Shown in pieces: positions 63,646-64,000 of a stretch of 64,000 bases of DNA. The notes under the pieces were generated by a model. It saw nothing but the letters and a program-made list of their open reading frames with translations, did not search any database and was not told the origin of the DNA. A program made the position numbers and the translations under genes. This DNA comes from Pollenia angustigena (taxonomy: Eukaryota > Arthropoda > Insecta > Diptera > Polleniidae). The stretch's first letter is position 1; every line of letters starts with the position of its first letter. Location of the stretch: positions 168,188,478-168,252,477 of the forward strand of contig OV884058.1 in the NCBI GenBank assembly GCA_930367215.1. Direction: 5' to 3'.

Positions 63646-64000
63646 TGAATCCGATTTCCGAAAAGTGACGAAATAATTCATATTATTTTTACAAAATTTA
63701 CAAATTAACTTGCTATTTGTTTTGATTTTATTAACAACTGTCTATATATAATAGTGCAGGGCCTTTCCCGGCCCTCGTCGCACACTCACTCCATGCAACT
63801 TATTAAAAAGCTCATAAAAAGTAAGTAGGGGCTGTCAATGCTATCTAAGTTGAAAAATGCCTGGCCAGGCCCAATTATCCAGTTAACGGTTAAGCTACGT
63901 TGTCGATTTACAACAAATAAAGCGTAGCTCGAATGACCCAGTATCTTCAAAAATGCTTTTTTACAAAAAAAACCCCCACATGTATCGTACGGTGTTTGGA
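63646..64000. other. window edge with possible promoter-like segment
   Basis: TCTATATATAATAG (about 63740) is followed by GCAGGGCCTTTCCCGGCCC and a CACTCACTCC stretch, and later ACAACAAATAAAGCG. The arrangement could be an LTR (TATA box, then AATAAA), but no terminal dinucleotides or partner LTR are visible within the window. Confidence 0.25.

Overview
The window reads as AT-rich nuclear DNA from an insect, most likely a higher (brachyceran) fly. Supporting signs are short GT-AG introns, a terminal exon of an insect-type neuropeptide receptor, mariner copies of the DD41D ('rosa') type, Transib, hAT, Helitron and jockey-type LINE remains, and hairpin-ended repeats of a kind common in flies. 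I see no rRNA, no functional tRNA, no CRISPR array, and nothing bacterial.

Host genes are sparse. The clear one is the last exon of a class-A peptide GPCR at 17051-17361 (+), holding TM7, helix 8 and a Gly-rich tail, preceded by a good splice acceptor. Its reading frame reaches a single TAG at 17359 and then stays open for another 309 codons to a TAA at 18289. The first ATG after the TAG is 138 codons downstream, so internal initiation does not explain the openness. Stop-codon readthrough, A-to-I editing of UAG to UGG, a removed mini-intron, or a recent nonsense change are the candidate explanations. This is the most interesting object in the window. A weaker candidate terminal exon lies at 145-228 (-).

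Most of the rest is layered transposable elements, and many have exact ends. There are hAT-like elements with 8-bp duplications (3690-5021, 9684-12139, 45438-46878, 52899-56166; degenerate at 7821-9176 and 23086-24727). There is a Transib element with RSS-like CACAGAG ends and a 5-bp duplication (19121-21313) carrying a RAG1-like transposase C-terminus. A DDE element with a 4-bp duplication (13297-15475) is confirmed by an empty-site paralogue at 31190. Others are a piggyBac-like MITE (26142-26583), a pogo/Tigger-like MITE (34180-34895), a Harbinger-like MITE (23493-23890), two DD41D mariners (38071-39007, 42245-43130) and several Helitrons with hairpin-CTAG ends. LINE remnants lie near 7640-12291, 40013-41935, 51372-51785, 57935-58345 and 61893-63085.

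Layout: 1-5.2 kb, a possible gene end, a mariner relic, and a tandem array split by a hAT MITE. 6.7-12.3 kb, a foldback, then a LINE fossil split by two hAT-like elements. 12.7-16.4 kb, three nested repeat levels upstream of the receptor exon. 17-19 kb, the receptor exon and 3' region. 19.1-21.3 kb, Transib. 21.5-32.7 kb, a dense nest of MITEs and hairpin repeats. 32.7-44 kb, Helitrons, the Tigger MITE, mariners and a LINE. 44-52.6 kb, AT-rich DNA with hairpin and palindrome MITEs. 52.7-56.3 kb, a Helitron holding a hAT-like element with a nearly complete but frameshifted transposase. 56.3-64 kb, MITEs, LINE remains and a 740-bp tandem duplication containing a second Transib relic.
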